Part shown: piece after piece, positions 42,360-51,167 of the stretch
Layout of the letters: each line of letters opens with the position of its first letter
Position numbering within the stretch: the first letter of the stretch is position 1
Assembly: GCA_965215315.1 (NCBI GenBank)
Contig: CBDCDB010000008.1
Span: forward strand, 2,728,001-2,792,000
From: Truepera sp965215315
Lineage (GTDB): Bacteria; Deinococcota; Deinococci; Deinococcales; Trueperaceae
Reading direction: 5' to 3'
Length of the DNA stretch: 64,000 bases
The notes under the pieces: model-generated
Told to the model about the DNA's origin: nothing
What the model saw: only the letters and a program-made list of their open reading frames with translations
Databases searched by the model: none
Program-made: the position numbers and the translations under genes

Positions 42360-43547
42360 TTACGGCTCGAGAACCCTCAACACCCGGTCTAGAATCTCGC
42401 CCGCCACCGCCCGTTTGCTCATTCGCGGCAGTTCGTCGGCGTCACCTTCCGGCGTTACGACTGTAACCTGATTGTCGTCGCCGCCGAACGCCGACCCGTC
42501 GCGCGTGGGGTAGTTCAGGCAGATGAAGTCAAGCGCTTTGCGCTGCGCCTTGTCCGCCGCCCGCTCTACGCCCTGATGCGTCTCCATCGCAAACCCGACC
42601 ACAACCTGACGGCGTTTACGGGGGGCCAGCGTGCTTAAAATATCGGCGGTACGGACGAGTTTGAGCGTCTGTGCGTCGCCCGCTTTGGCTTCTTTTTCGG
42701 TTTTGACCTCAGCGGCCCGCCAGTCGGCAACAGCGGCGCTCATGACTAGTACGTCGCAGGCGTCAAAATCGGTAGAAAGTGCCCCCAGCATCTCCGCAGC
42801 GGTTTCAACCCGGACGAGCTTGACGCCGTGCGGCGGAGCCAGCGAGACCGGCCCGCTTACAAGCGTGACCTTTGCGCCTCGGTCCCTGGCAGCTTGGGCG
42901 ACCGCAAACCCCATCTTGCCGGACGACGGATTTGATAAATACCGCACCGGGTCGAGGTATTCACGGGTCGGCCCCGCCGAAACGAGTACCTTGCGGTCCG
43001 TCAAGTCGTGCAGGCCGAGCAGGCCGGGCAGGAGCGCCGTAATCTCTTCGGGTTCGGGCAGCCGCCCGACGCCTGCGCCTTCACCCTTTGCAGCCAGAGT
43101 GCCCATACCGGGTTCGATGATGTGATGCTCGAGCCCCCGTAACGTCTCAACGTTGCGCCGAACCAGCGGCTGCTGCCACATGGCGGTGTTCATCGCCGGA
43201 ACCCAGATGACGCGGGGCACACCCGCCAGAACGAGCGCTGAAACTACGTCGTCGGCGCGTCCGGTTGCGGCGCTGGCCAGGGCGTCGGCGGTCGCCGGTG
43301 CGACGATGAGCGCGTCGGCCCAGCGTGCCCACGAGATATGCCGCGCCTCACCGTCCGGTATAAACCAGGCGGCGCGGTCGAACACTTCGCCGCCCGCTGC
43401 GACCGCCAGCGAAAGCCGGGTAACGAAGTGCAGCGCGTCGTCAGTCGCGGCGGCGCGCACCTCATGACCGGCTTCGCTCAGGCGGCGTAAAAGAGAGGGC
43501 GTTTTAAGCGCCGCAACACCGCCGGAAGCAGCAACAATCAGCCGCAC
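42360..43547 (-). CDS. coaBC: bifunctional phosphopantothenoylcysteine decarboxylase/phosphopantothenate-cysteine ligase
   Basis: 395 residues. CoaC half: LIVAASGGVAALKTPSLLRRL, HISWARWADALIVAPATADALASAATGRADD with the active-site His, and PAMNTAMWQQP (substrate clamp). CoaB half from about residue 185: KVLVSAGPTREYLDPVRYLSNPSSGKMGFAVAQAA, VLVMSAAVADWR, VGFAMETHQG. Makes 4'-phosphopantetheine from phosphopantothenate, cysteine and CTP for coenzyme A. Third gene of the gmk-rpoZ-coaBC order found in many bacteria. Confidence 0.95.
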   Translation of the reverse strand: MRLIVAASGGVAALKTPSLLRRLSEAGHEVRAAATDDALHFVTRLSLAVAAGGEVFDRAAWFIPDGEARHISWARWADALIVAPATADALASAATGRADDVVSALVLAGVPRVIWVPAMNTAMWQQPLVRRNVETLRGLEHHIIEPGMGTLAAKGEGAGVGRLPEPEEITALLPGLLGLHDLTDRKVLVSAGPTREYLDPVRYLSNPSSGKMGFAVAQAARDRGAKVTLVSGPVSLAPPHGVKLVRVETAAEMLGALSTDFDACDVLVMSAAVADWRAAEVKTEKEAKAGDAQTLKLVRTADILSTLAPRKRRQVVVGFAMETHQGVERAADKAQRKALDFICLNYPTRDGSAFGGDDNQVTVVTPEGDADELPRMSKRAVAGEILDRVLRVLEP

Positions 43548-43686
43548 GGGGCTATCAACAAACAGAATCCAGCGGTTATGGGTAAGTCGTTGTAGATAGG
43601 TATAACCTCACAAAGGACACAAAGCTAGATGGTTACTTTTTGCTCCCACTTCTCTAGTCTAAAAAAGTTGAAAGCTCAGTCTCCAC

Positions 43687-43998
43687 TTATTCGTCGTCAT
43701 CCTCATCACGTGGGCGGCGCGAAACGCTGTAGTTGCTCGGTTCTTCGCGGCGTTCGCGTTCGACTAAGGATCGGAGCTGTTCAACGCTCGGCAGGTCGTC
43801 GCCCCAGCGGACGCCCGCGCGCGCCTCGAGTTCTTTCATCGCAATGGTTACGGTGTTGCGGGTGTGCGGCACCTCATCTTTGGGCAGCACCGAGGGAATT
43901 CCGAGTTTAAGCTGCGCCGCGCGGCGGGCTGTCACCATCGAAAGCCGGTAGCGCGATTCGGTCAGTTCCATCAGGGTATCGAAACCTTCTTGGGCCAT
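43687..43998 (-). CDS. rpoZ: DNA-directed RNA polymerase omega subunit
   Basis: 103 residues. The conserved SRYRLSMVTARRAAQL block with K in LKLG near residue 17-32, then NTVTIAMKELEARAG, and an acidic tail (RPRDEDDDE). Omega stabilises the beta-prime subunit. AAGGAG lies 8 bases before the ATG. Placed between gmk and coaBC as is common. Confidence 0.92.
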   Translation of the reverse strand: MAQEGFDTLMELTESRYRLSMVTARRAAQLKLGIPSVLPKDEVPHTRNTVTIAMKELEARAGVRWGDDLPSVEQLRSLVERERREEPSNYSVSRRPRDEDDDE

Positions 43999-44036
43999 TT
44001 TTAGTCTCCTTACAAGTTTGTTTATCGTTCGACCTG

Positions 44037-44681
44037 CTAGAGTTCGCGTAAAAAGTTGGCGATGTCGCGCTTGTTTAAGAGCGACGTGCGGGCACGCTCA
44101 GCGTAGATAATACTGCAAAAATCACGAACCGCCGTAGGCAGCGTGTCATTGACCACCACATAGTCAAACTCTTGTACCGCCCGAATCTCCTCGCGGGCGC
44201 GCGCCAGACGTTTTTGCATCCGGTCTTCAGAATCGGTGCCGCGCCCGCGCAGACGGCGCTCGAGTTCACTCAAGCTCGGCGGTGCGATAAAAATCATGAT
44301 GGCCCCCGGCAGCCTAGCTTTGACCTGACGTGCGCCGACGAGCTCGAGTTCGACCAGCACGTCCCGGCCCGCTGCCAGCGCCCTTTCTACGGCTTCTGCT
44401 GGGGTACCGTAAAAGTCGCCGACGTATTCGGCGTATTCTAGCAGCGCGTCCTCAGCAATCAGCATCTCAAACGCCTCTTTCTCGTAAAAAAAATACTGTT
44501 TGCCGTGCGTCTCACCGGGACGGCGGCCCCGCGTCGTCGCCGAGACCGAAAAGTAGAGATCAACGTTCGGGAGTGCCGCCTGCCGGATGGTGTCTTTACC
44601 GACGCCCGAAGCGCCCGTCATCACAAATAAAATGCCACGTCGTCTTGAAAGTTGCGGCGTCGTTTCAGTTGGGTCGGTCAT
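44037..44681 (-). CDS. gmk: guanylate kinase
   Basis: 214 residues: P-loop MTGASGVGKDTIRQAA, SVSATTRGRRPGETHGKQYFF (GMP binding), LLEYAEYVGDFYGTPAEAVERALAAGRDVLVELELVGARQVKARLP, FIAPPSLSELERRLRGRGTDSEDRMQKRLARA. The usual DIDGQGA-type motif is ELELVGA. The P-loop K-D-T replaces K-S-T, as in some Deinococcota-type enzymes. Converts GMP to GDP. Confidence 0.93.
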   Translation of the reverse strand: MTDPTETTPQLSRRRGILFVMTGASGVGKDTIRQAALPNVDLYFSVSATTRGRRPGETHGKQYFFYEKEAFEMLIAEDALLEYAEYVGDFYGTPAEAVERALAAGRDVLVELELVGARQVKARLPGAIMIFIAPPSLSELERRLRGRGTDSEDRMQKRLARAREEIRAVQEFDYVVVNDTLPTAVRDFCSIIYAERARTSLLNKRDIANFLREL

Positions 44682-45053
44682 CCTAAAAGGGCAGTTCAGG
44701 CGAAAACAATTTACAATCCGGTTTTACAAATAAACGAAGTGGAGGTGCAGAGCCAGAAGATGTAAACCCAGCGAAAGAGCGTATGACAGAGACAAAAACC
44801 GTCAGCATGGGCGAATGTAACACGAAGCGGCGTATCAAGACAGTAATAAGGTGTTGAAGACGGCCCTACGTCTAAACTTTGCTGGAGCAGCGTCTTATAC
44901 TAACTGATATTTCACACCCGGACGGTTGTCTTGGCAGTATGCTTGGGACATTAGAACCCGTCTTTTAGGTCACGCCTTGATCTATCTGAGCGTACCGGAA
45001 GCCCGACCCGTTTTCCATCTTCGAGACGGGAGATACTTTCAAGGAGACTCTGA
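44682..45053. other. intergenic region upstream of gmk and the 578-residue membrane protein
   Basis: 372 bases, divergent. No gene found. A small imperfect hairpin with CCCGT/ACGGG arms (45007-45011 and 45026-45030) lies in the leader of the downstream gene. No clear promoter pair. Confidence 0.4.
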
Positions 45054-46790
45054 ATGAAACCTCCCTCAGCCCTACTTAAAACCGCTTTAGGTCTGTGCCT
45101 TTTTTTCGGCACAGCTCTGGCTCAGCCCATTTTGACGAGCTACCGAAACGCGACCGCGGCGCTGCGCTCAGCGGTCACAGCTTTTCCTGACGATCAGGTC
45201 GAGAGCTTAGATACGTTGCGACGAGCTGAAGCCGCTTTCAGGCCGCTGGGGGAGGCGCTCGAGCCGACCTTGCAGCGGGGCCTAAACGAAACCTTCAGCC
45301 GCGCGGAAGAGGCCATCGTCAACCAGAGCGAGACCGACCTGCAGGTGCAGGCCGCCGTATTGCAGGGCGGTTTCGGCCGCGCCATCTACCAGCAGGCGCT
45401 GGAAAACGCAGCAGACGGCGACCTGACGGGCGCACAAAACCTGTTAGGCGTTTTGGGTCAAGATTTGGGTTTGGCGGACGCGCAGTTCGTGGGGACGCCG
45501 CAAGACGCGCTGCAGGTCGTGTTCGAGTCGCGGTTGGCGGCGCTGAGTCTCGAGGAACTCGGCAGCTTCGGTGGCACTTTGGAGACCCGTTACCGAACTC
45601 TGGCACAGCTCTACAGCTACGTCTTCCTCGTTCAGGATTCGCCGCGCCTGCCGCCTGAAACACGCGATACAGTCGTCGGCACGATCCGCTCACTTGTCGC
45701 CGAGCGACCGACCGATGAGGGGATGAGCCTATTGCAGACGCAACTCACCGAGTTTGCCGGAGCTGCTCAGCGCACCGACGTAAGCGCTGCACAGGCTGAC
45801 GGTGGGGGGCAGGGCGGCGCACAGAACGCCACACAAAATACCGTACAAAACACAGCACAAAATGCAACTGAGTCCGGTACTGCAAACGCAGGCACACCCA
45901 ATCCAGCGACCAGCCCAGCGACAACCAGCCCCGTAGCAACGAACCCGGCAGCAAACACAGCAACAGAGCAAGCTGACGACGCGTTCGTGCCTCCGGTCGC
46001 ACTCACCCCTGGTGACGTCGTGGCCGGTGGCACTGCACCTGAGAGCACTGCACCTGAGAACATTGCACCTGAGAACATTGCAACTGAGAACACCACAACC
46101 GACCGCACCACCACTACTAACGGCACTACTAACCGCCTTGCCCAACCGACCTTTCCAAAATTCTCAACCGATCCAAGTCCCTCCGGTACAGCTCAAGACA
46201 GCACGGCTCAGGATAGTGTTACCCAAACCAGCACCGACCAGACCATCAGCGACCTGAACACCACCGGAAAAACGGCCCGAGGAGACGTCGCCGTGCCTGA
46301 AACCACCTCAGCTTTGCCCTTTTTAACCCCGGACGTGCTCGCGCTGATCCTCGCCGTTGCCGGACTGCTCGCCCTGATCGGGCTGGTTCAGCTCCTCTTT
46401 ACGCGGAGCCTAGCGCCGCAGCGTGACACTGCCCTCGCGCTCCTGCTGCTGCCAGTTTTGCTCGAGGGACTCGTCGCGCTCGCCGGACTGCTCAGGTCGT
46501 TTGTAAATCAACCGTGGCTCGAGCAAGTCACGCCCTACTCACTCTTTACGAGTCCCATCATGCAACTCGTGTGGGTGGTACTAAGCATCGCTGCCGCACT
46601 GACGCTTATCTTCGGTGGGCGCACCAACAGGTACACGGTTGAAGACGATGTGGACGAACCTGAATACGCCCAGTTACCACTAAGACAAGAAAGACGAGAC
46701 GGGCCGCAACCGCAACCTCAGTCTACTAGGTCAACGCCATCGCCAACACCCTTGACTACGGGTAACCTTAACTGGGACGAAGACTTCTAA
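45054..46790 (+). CDS. exported membrane-anchored protein with low-complexity linker, unknown function
   Basis: 578 residues. Signal peptide (TALGLCLFFGTALAQ), a helical domain of about 220 residues rich in EALEPTLQRGLNETFSRAEEA-type heptads, then a long N/T/A/P/Q linker (about 245-415) with 12- and 15-base tandem repeats. Three membrane helices follow (VLALILAVAGLLALIGLVQLLF; LALLLLPVLLEGLVALAGLL; VWVVLSIAAALTLIFGG) before a charged cytoplasmic tail. AAGGAG 8 bases before the ATG. The next gene starts 5 bases after its stop, so they form a pair. No known family. Confidence 0.75.
   Translation: MKPPSALLKTALGLCLFFGTALAQPILTSYRNATAALRSAVTAFPDDQVESLDTLRRAEAAFRPLGEALEPTLQRGLNETFSRAEEAIVNQSETDLQVQAAVLQGGFGRAIYQQALENAADGDLTGAQNLLGVLGQDLGLADAQFVGTPQDALQVVFESRLAALSLEELGSFGGTLETRYRTLAQLYSYVFLVQDSPRLPPETRDTVVGTIRSLVAERPTDEGMSLLQTQLTEFAGAAQRTDVSAAQADGGGQGGAQNATQNTVQNTAQNATESGTANAGTPNPATSPATTSPVATNPAANTATEQADDAFVPPVALTPGDVVAGGTAPESTAPENIAPENIATENTTTDRTTTTNGTTNRLAQPTFPKFSTDPSPSGTAQDSTAQDSVTQTSTDQTISDLNTTGKTARGDVAVPETTSALPFLTPDVLALILAVAGLLALIGLVQLLFTRSLAPQRDTALALLLLPVLLEGLVALAGLLRSFVNQPWLEQVTPYSLFTSPIMQLVWVVLSIAAALTLIFGGRTNRYTVEDDVDEPEYAQLPLRQERRDGPQPQPQSTRSTPSPTPLTTGNLNWDEDF
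46032..46091 (+). repeat. four tandem 15-base coding repeats
   Basis: Units ACTGCACCTGAGAGC, ACTGCACCTGAGAAC, ATTGCACCTGAGAAC and ATTGCAACTGAGAAC encode TAPES, TAPEN, IAPEN and IATEN in the linker of the exported membrane protein. In-frame, so copy-number change would alter only linker length. Confidence 0.9.
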
Positions 46791-46795
46791 AGATC

Positions 46796-48757
46796 GTGGC
46801 TAACGCGCTCTACAAGGCAGCCGTTCGTGAACTCGAGGCGGTGCTCTCCCCCCGGCTCGTGTCGCAGGCGCTGCACGAAGGGCTGGCGACGGTCGGTAAA
46901 ACGACCGATACGCTCACACTACAAGACGCCGAGGCGATCTTACAGAGCCGGGTACTCCCGCGGCTAACGGCCTCGTTGGGCGAAGCAAAAGCCCAAGAGA
47001 CGGTTCAGGGCATCTCGGCGAAGCTCGTACAAGTCGCCGTCGGTACCGAAAAAGCGCTGAGTTTGAGCGCACAGGCGCGGGCGATAAGCCTGCTGCAAAC
47101 CTCGTTAAAGCCGTTTAATATCTATTTCGAGTGGAGTGAAACCCAAAAGCTGCGGGCGCAGCTCTCGCTCATTGAAACCGAACACGCCGCAACTCGGAAC
47201 GCGGGCGAGCTGATCGCCGCCGCTCAGCTGCAACTCGGTGTGTTGCAGCAGAAACTCAACGATCAACTCTCGGTGCAGGCGCGTGAGCTGACGCTGTTAG
47301 AGGCCACCTGGCAAGAACACAGCGCCCTGAGCAGCCCCAAGGTGCGGCGTCTGAGCGGGCTTTTGGAGCTAATTCGCGGAGCGCAAGAGGCGCAGCAACG
47401 GGTTCCGGCAGAGGTCGAACGGGCGCATCAACTCGCAGGCGACCTCCGCGCCGAGAAGCTCAGGATTTTGGGCGATGAAGCGCGGGAACTGCGCGCCCTG
47501 CCTGAAAGTTTCGGCACACTGTTGGCCCTCGAGCCCGTCCACGGCGAAAAACTCACTGAACTGCAAGAGCAGGTCGAGGGCGGTACGCTGCTGGGTGACA
47601 CCCTCCGAAACTTTCGCAGCAGTTTAGAAGCGCGCCGAGAAACGCTCCGGAGCAGCCTGTTAGAGGAGTTTCACGACCTCAAGTACGGCGTCGAAAATCC
47701 TGAACTCGCGCAGCTCCTTAGGCTTTCAATAAAAGTTCTGGAAACGACGCTTCCACCTGCGCCCGACATCCAAAGAATCCGTGACCTGCTCCGCACCGGC
47801 GACTTAGACCCGGAACACCTCGCTGACTTTCACCGCCTCGAGACCGAAGCCGAAGGCTACCGCGTCGTTCCGAATGAGACGGGGCGGGCGCTCGAGAACT
47901 TTTTGGCGGCGGCGCGTGAAGGGCTCGAGGCCAGCCACACGCTGCCCGGTCTAGATGAGGGTTGGACGCTCCTGAATAGGGCCAAAGCCGAACAGCAGGG
48001 GAGCGCCCAGAGCTTTCTGGGCCGCGTCGCGGCCGCTCAGCGCGCTGCTGGGCCGCTCAGCACCCTTAATTCGGACGCGGCGCTGACGCTGCGCTGGCAG
48101 CTCGGAGCGCTCGACGCGCAGCAGGGTTCGTCGCAGCGTGTGTCTCCGAAACGGCAGGCCGAACTCGAGGCGAGCTTGAGGGAGACCGAAGCGCTGATCG
48201 GGAGCCTGCAAGAAGAAGCCGAGGCGACGCGCATCGTCGCCGCGCAACTGCTCGGGGGCAATGACGCGCTAGACGATATTCTGGGGGGTCTCGAGCTGTT
48301 CGGCGAAGCGTCCGCTAAAGTCACGGCAGTCAAGGCGGCGGCGTTTCAGGCGGCGCGCGCCGCGCCCACAACCCAACCCGCGCCGCACGCCGAGTTGCAA
48401 GGGTGGCTCGAGCGTCAGGCCGCGCACGAGGGCGTCGCCGGAGTTGCGCTCTTTACCGAAAACGCTGATACGCTCGTCTCCGGCGACCTGCCCACAGCGG
48501 TCAAGACCCTGCAACGCGCCGTGCGCCTGACCAAACGCCGCGCCGATACGCTGGGTGCGGAATTAGGGCGGGGCGACGCGTCAACCTTGAGCGTCGAAAC
48601 ACAAGGTTATACGCTCGTCATCTTCTGGCTGACCCGCGCCCGCAGTCTCGCGCTCGTCACCCGCGCCCCGAGCTGGCGCGGCGCGGCAAGACAGGCTGCC
48701 ATTGACGCGCTACCCGAACTCGTGGCGCTGCTCGAGCCGGTCGGTGCGCCCACTTAA
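46796..48757 (+). CDS. coiled-coil protein with C-terminal roadblock/LC7-like domain
   Basis: 653 residues, GTG start, no signal peptide or membrane helix. The first about 100 residues form a helical domain; about 120-480 is heptad-rich helical sequence (LSLIETEHAATRNAGELIAAAQLQL, ARELTLLEATW). The last about 110 residues (GVAGVALFTENADTLVSGDLPTAV, VETQGYTLVIFWLTRARSLALVTR) have the alternating pattern of roadblock/MglB-like domains. These regulate small GTPases or dimerise. Directly downstream of, and likely translated with, the exported membrane protein gene. The roadblock call rests on pattern, not a database search. Confidence 0.6.
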   Translation: MANALYKAAVRELEAVLSPRLVSQALHEGLATVGKTTDTLTLQDAEAILQSRVLPRLTASLGEAKAQETVQGISAKLVQVAVGTEKALSLSAQARAISLLQTSLKPFNIYFEWSETQKLRAQLSLIETEHAATRNAGELIAAAQLQLGVLQQKLNDQLSVQARELTLLEATWQEHSALSSPKVRRLSGLLELIRGAQEAQQRVPAEVERAHQLAGDLRAEKLRILGDEARELRALPESFGTLLALEPVHGEKLTELQEQVEGGTLLGDTLRNFRSSLEARRETLRSSLLEEFHDLKYGVENPELAQLLRLSIKVLETTLPPAPDIQRIRDLLRTGDLDPEHLADFHRLETEAEGYRVVPNETGRALENFLAAAREGLEASHTLPGLDEGWTLLNRAKAEQQGSAQSFLGRVAAAQRAAGPLSTLNSDAALTLRWQLGALDAQQGSSQRVSPKRQAELEASLRETEALIGSLQEEAEATRIVAAQLLGGNDALDDILGGLELFGEASAKVTAVKAAAFQAARAAPTTQPAPHAELQGWLERQAAHEGVAGVALFTENADTLVSGDLPTAVKTLQRAVRLTKRRADTLGAELGRGDASTLSVETQGYTLVIFWLTRARSLALVTRAPSWRGAARQAAIDALPELVALLEPVGAPT

Positions 48758-48917
48758 AGAGAATATCAACATCTCAGCCTGCCGACTCAGTTGAAAACGG
48801 CTGAGCCGAAGGCGGGAGCAGGAATACAGAATCAGGAATATCGCAAAGTTATAAGCGCATAGCGGTTTGAGCCGCGTGTTCAAGCGATGTATCCTCGCAA
48901 TCTGCTGTAATAGTGCT

Positions 48918-49355
48918 GTGACTCTCCTCGGCTCGCTCACAGAAACACAACTACTCGCGGATAAACTCATGCAGCACGCACCGCCGGGGGCGCTGCTACT
49001 CCTTGCTGGGCCGCTCGGCGCAGGCAAAACCGCGCTCGTACAGGCGCTCGGGCGTTCGCTCGGCAGCCGCGCACAGATTACGAGCCCGACCTACACGCTG
49101 ATTCACGAGTATCCGACTCCCGAAGGCGTCTTGGTGCATATCGACGCCTACCGTTTAGGCGACTCAGAAACAGGAAATGCTGAAGCGCTGTTCGAGCTGG
49201 GGTTAGACGATTATCTGGAACGGGCACGCCTTACCGCCGTTGAATGGGGTGAAGGGCTGCTAGAAACCTTTCCGGACGCGCTTCTAGTACGGCTGTCGCT
49301 CACGGGTGACGAGCGCCGCGTCGCCGTAACGCAGGGGGGCCAGAGCCTTCTTTAA
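48918..49355 (+). CDS. tsaE: tRNA t6A biosynthesis ATPase TsaE
   Basis: 145 residues from the GTG at 48918 (VTLLGSLTETQLLADKL); an upstream start adds 17 cysteine-rich residues absent from the family. Walker A GPLGAGKTALVQALGRSLG, ITSPTYTLIHEY, VHIDAYRLG with the Walker-B-like Asp, and TAVEWGEGLLE. Acts with TsaB, TsaC and TsaD to make N6-threonylcarbamoyladenosine-37 in ANN-decoding tRNAs. tsaB follows 15 bases later. Confidence 0.93.
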   Translation: MTLLGSLTETQLLADKLMQHAPPGALLLLAGPLGAGKTALVQALGRSLGSRAQITSPTYTLIHEYPTPEGVLVHIDAYRLGDSETGNAEALFELGLDDYLERARLTAVEWGEGLLETFPDALLVRLSLTGDERRVAVTQGGQSLL

Positions 49356-49370
49356 GGCTATGCTCTCTGT

Positions 49371-49931
49371 ATGGTTGTTCTTCCTACGGCGTACCTTGGG
49401 TTGGACTGCTCGAGCCCGTACCTCGCTTTGGCCCTCTACCGAAGCGGCGTCCTCGCTTCGCTGAGCGAAACCGTAGGGCGCGACCACGCCAGGCGTCTTC
49501 CGGCTGCTCTCAGCGCACTGTTCGCCGAGGCTGGGCTGACGCCGCAAAACCTCGGCGGGGTCGGGGTCGGGGTCGGGCCGGGGTCGTATACGGGGCTCCG
49601 CGTCGGCGTTGCCGCAGCGAGGGGTATCGCGCAGGGTTTAGGTGTTCCCTTGCGCGGCGAAAGCACCTTAGCGGCGATGGCGGCAGGCGTTTTGAGCGAG
49701 GCCGAACCGCGCGGCATCGTTGCCCTGGACGCGCGGCGCGGCAATGTGTATGCAGGCGTGTTCTTTTGGCGTCCGGACGAAGTGGCTCAAGAAGGCGACC
49801 TGCTCAAGCTGGAGCGCAGCGTGGCGCAGGCGCTGGGGTTCCCTTATTTTGAAGGGGTGCCGCCCGACGCGGGCTACCTGGCGCGGCGTGCTGAAACGGG
49901 TGCCAAGGACGTGCAACCCATCTACCTCTAG
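49371..49931 (+). CDS. tsaB: tRNA t6A biosynthesis protein TsaB
   Basis: 186 residues: YLGLDCSSPYLALALY, RDHARRLPAALSALFAEAG, GGVGVGVGPGSYTGLRVGVAAARGIAQGLGVPLRGESTLAAMA and IVALDARRGNVYAGVF. A degraded ASKHA fold that scaffolds TsaD and TsaE. Shorter than E. coli TsaB (231), lacking the C-terminal part, which is common outside Proteobacteria. TAG stop. Confidence 0.93.
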   Translation: MVVLPTAYLGLDCSSPYLALALYRSGVLASLSETVGRDHARRLPAALSALFAEAGLTPQNLGGVGVGVGPGSYTGLRVGVAAARGIAQGLGVPLRGESTLAAMAAGVLSEAEPRGIVALDARRGNVYAGVFFWRPDEVAQEGDLLKLERSVAQALGFPYFEGVPPDAGYLARRAETGAKDVQPIYL

Positions 49932-50070
49932 CGCCGTTCAAGTCAGCTGCAAGGCGCAGGGTATACTGGGCTCGTGACCTTCACCGCGATTTTTATGGCG
50001 TTTACGTCGGCTTCTCCGGCATTTTCCCGCCTTTCGGTACGCTTTATCAACTCAAAAGCCGCTGTGCGCG

Positions 50071-51078
50071 ATGTTTAAGTCTCGAGACGTCGGTATCGAT
50101 TTAGGAACGACGACAGTGCGTATCTGCTCGGGTAAAGGGATCGTCCTCCGTGAACCTGCGGTGGTTGCGCTTGGCAAAGAGACTGGTGAGGTGCAGGCCG
50201 TCGGTGAGGACGCCTACCGGCTGCTCGGCAAAACTCCCGGCAGCGTCGTGCTGGTAAGGCCGCTGCGCGACGGCGTGATTGCCGACTATCCCCTGACTGA
50301 AAAGCTGCTGGGCGCAACGCTCCGCCGCGCTACCGCCGGGCCGGGCCGCCTCTTGGGTCACAACGTGATGCTCACGGTTCCCGGCGGCGTCAGTGCGGAC
50401 GACCGGCGCACCATTTTGCAAGCAGTGCGTGAAGGTGGGGCAAAGTATGCGCGTCTGCTCGAGGCTCCACTCGCCGCAGCCCTCGGTGCAGGCTTGGATG
50501 TGAGTGAACCGACCGGCAAGTTGATCGTCGATGTGGGCGGCGGCACAACTGACGTTGCCGTCATCAGTTTGGGCGGTGTGGTCGTTGCTGAGTCGCTGCG
50601 CGTTGCCGGGGGTGAGTTTGACGAGGCGATTGTGCGGTTTGTCCGGCACCAGGAAAACATGCTGATCGGCGACCGCACGGCTGAGGAGATCAAACTCCGG
50701 GTCGGCGCGGCGAGCTTGGGCTCGGGTGAAGGTGGCAGCTTCGAGGTGCGTGGGCGCGACATCACCAGCAGCTTGCCGAAAGACCTTATGGTTACGACCC
50801 GCGGCGTGGTCGAGGCGCTCGGTGATCCGCTCGAGAAAATCCTCGCCGGGGTGCAGCGAGTTTTGGAAGCTGCGCCCGCCGAACTCACCTCGGACGTCAT
50901 CGACCGCGGTATCGTGATGACCGGTGGCGGCGCGCTCTTGCCCCAGTTCAGCGATATGTTGGCGCAGTCCACCGGGATTTCCGTCAGGGTTGCCGAGAAC
51001 GCCGCCGACTGCGTAGCGCTCGGTATCGGCAAGGCGTTTACGGTCGAAGGACTGGCAGTTGCCGCCGAAGGCTCTTAA
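50071..51078 (+). CDS. mreB: rod shape-determining protein MreB
   Basis: 335 residues: phosphate-1 DVGIDLGTTTVRICSGKGIVLREPAVVAL, VRPLRDGVIADY, VMLTVPGG, LEAPLAAALGAGLDVSEPTGKLIVDVGGGTTDVAVISLGG, EFDEAIVRFVRHQENMLIGDRTAEEIKLRVG and GIVMTGGGALLP. An actin-like filament that organises the cell wall elongation machinery under the inner membrane. No mreC or mreD next to it; the RodZ-like gene is at 5-6 kb. Confidence 0.95.
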   Translation: MFKSRDVGIDLGTTTVRICSGKGIVLREPAVVALGKETGEVQAVGEDAYRLLGKTPGSVVLVRPLRDGVIADYPLTEKLLGATLRRATAGPGRLLGHNVMLTVPGGVSADDRRTILQAVREGGAKYARLLEAPLAAALGAGLDVSEPTGKLIVDVGGGTTDVAVISLGGVVVAESLRVAGGEFDEAIVRFVRHQENMLIGDRTAEEIKLRVGAASLGSGEGGSFEVRGRDITSSLPKDLMVTTRGVVEALGDPLEKILAGVQRVLEAAPAELTSDVIDRGIVMTGGGALLPQFSDMLAQSTGISVRVAENAADCVALGIGKAFTVEGLAVAAEGS

Positions 51079-51167
51079 AACGGTAATTTCAGAACAGTAA
51101 TTTCAGAACGGTAAAGGGTGCTGAACTGATGACAATAAGTAGATGCTCTAGTGACCTTTTCTAGTCT

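Noticed and set aside
49555..49590. GTCGGG tandem repeat as a microsatellite in tsaB
   Set aside because: It encodes the conserved GVGVGVGPGSYTGLR loop of TsaB, so it is explained by protein function.
50358..51032. 224-residue open frame antisense to mreB
   Set aside because: Serine/proline/threonine-rich mirror of mreB codons; no family features or ribosome site.
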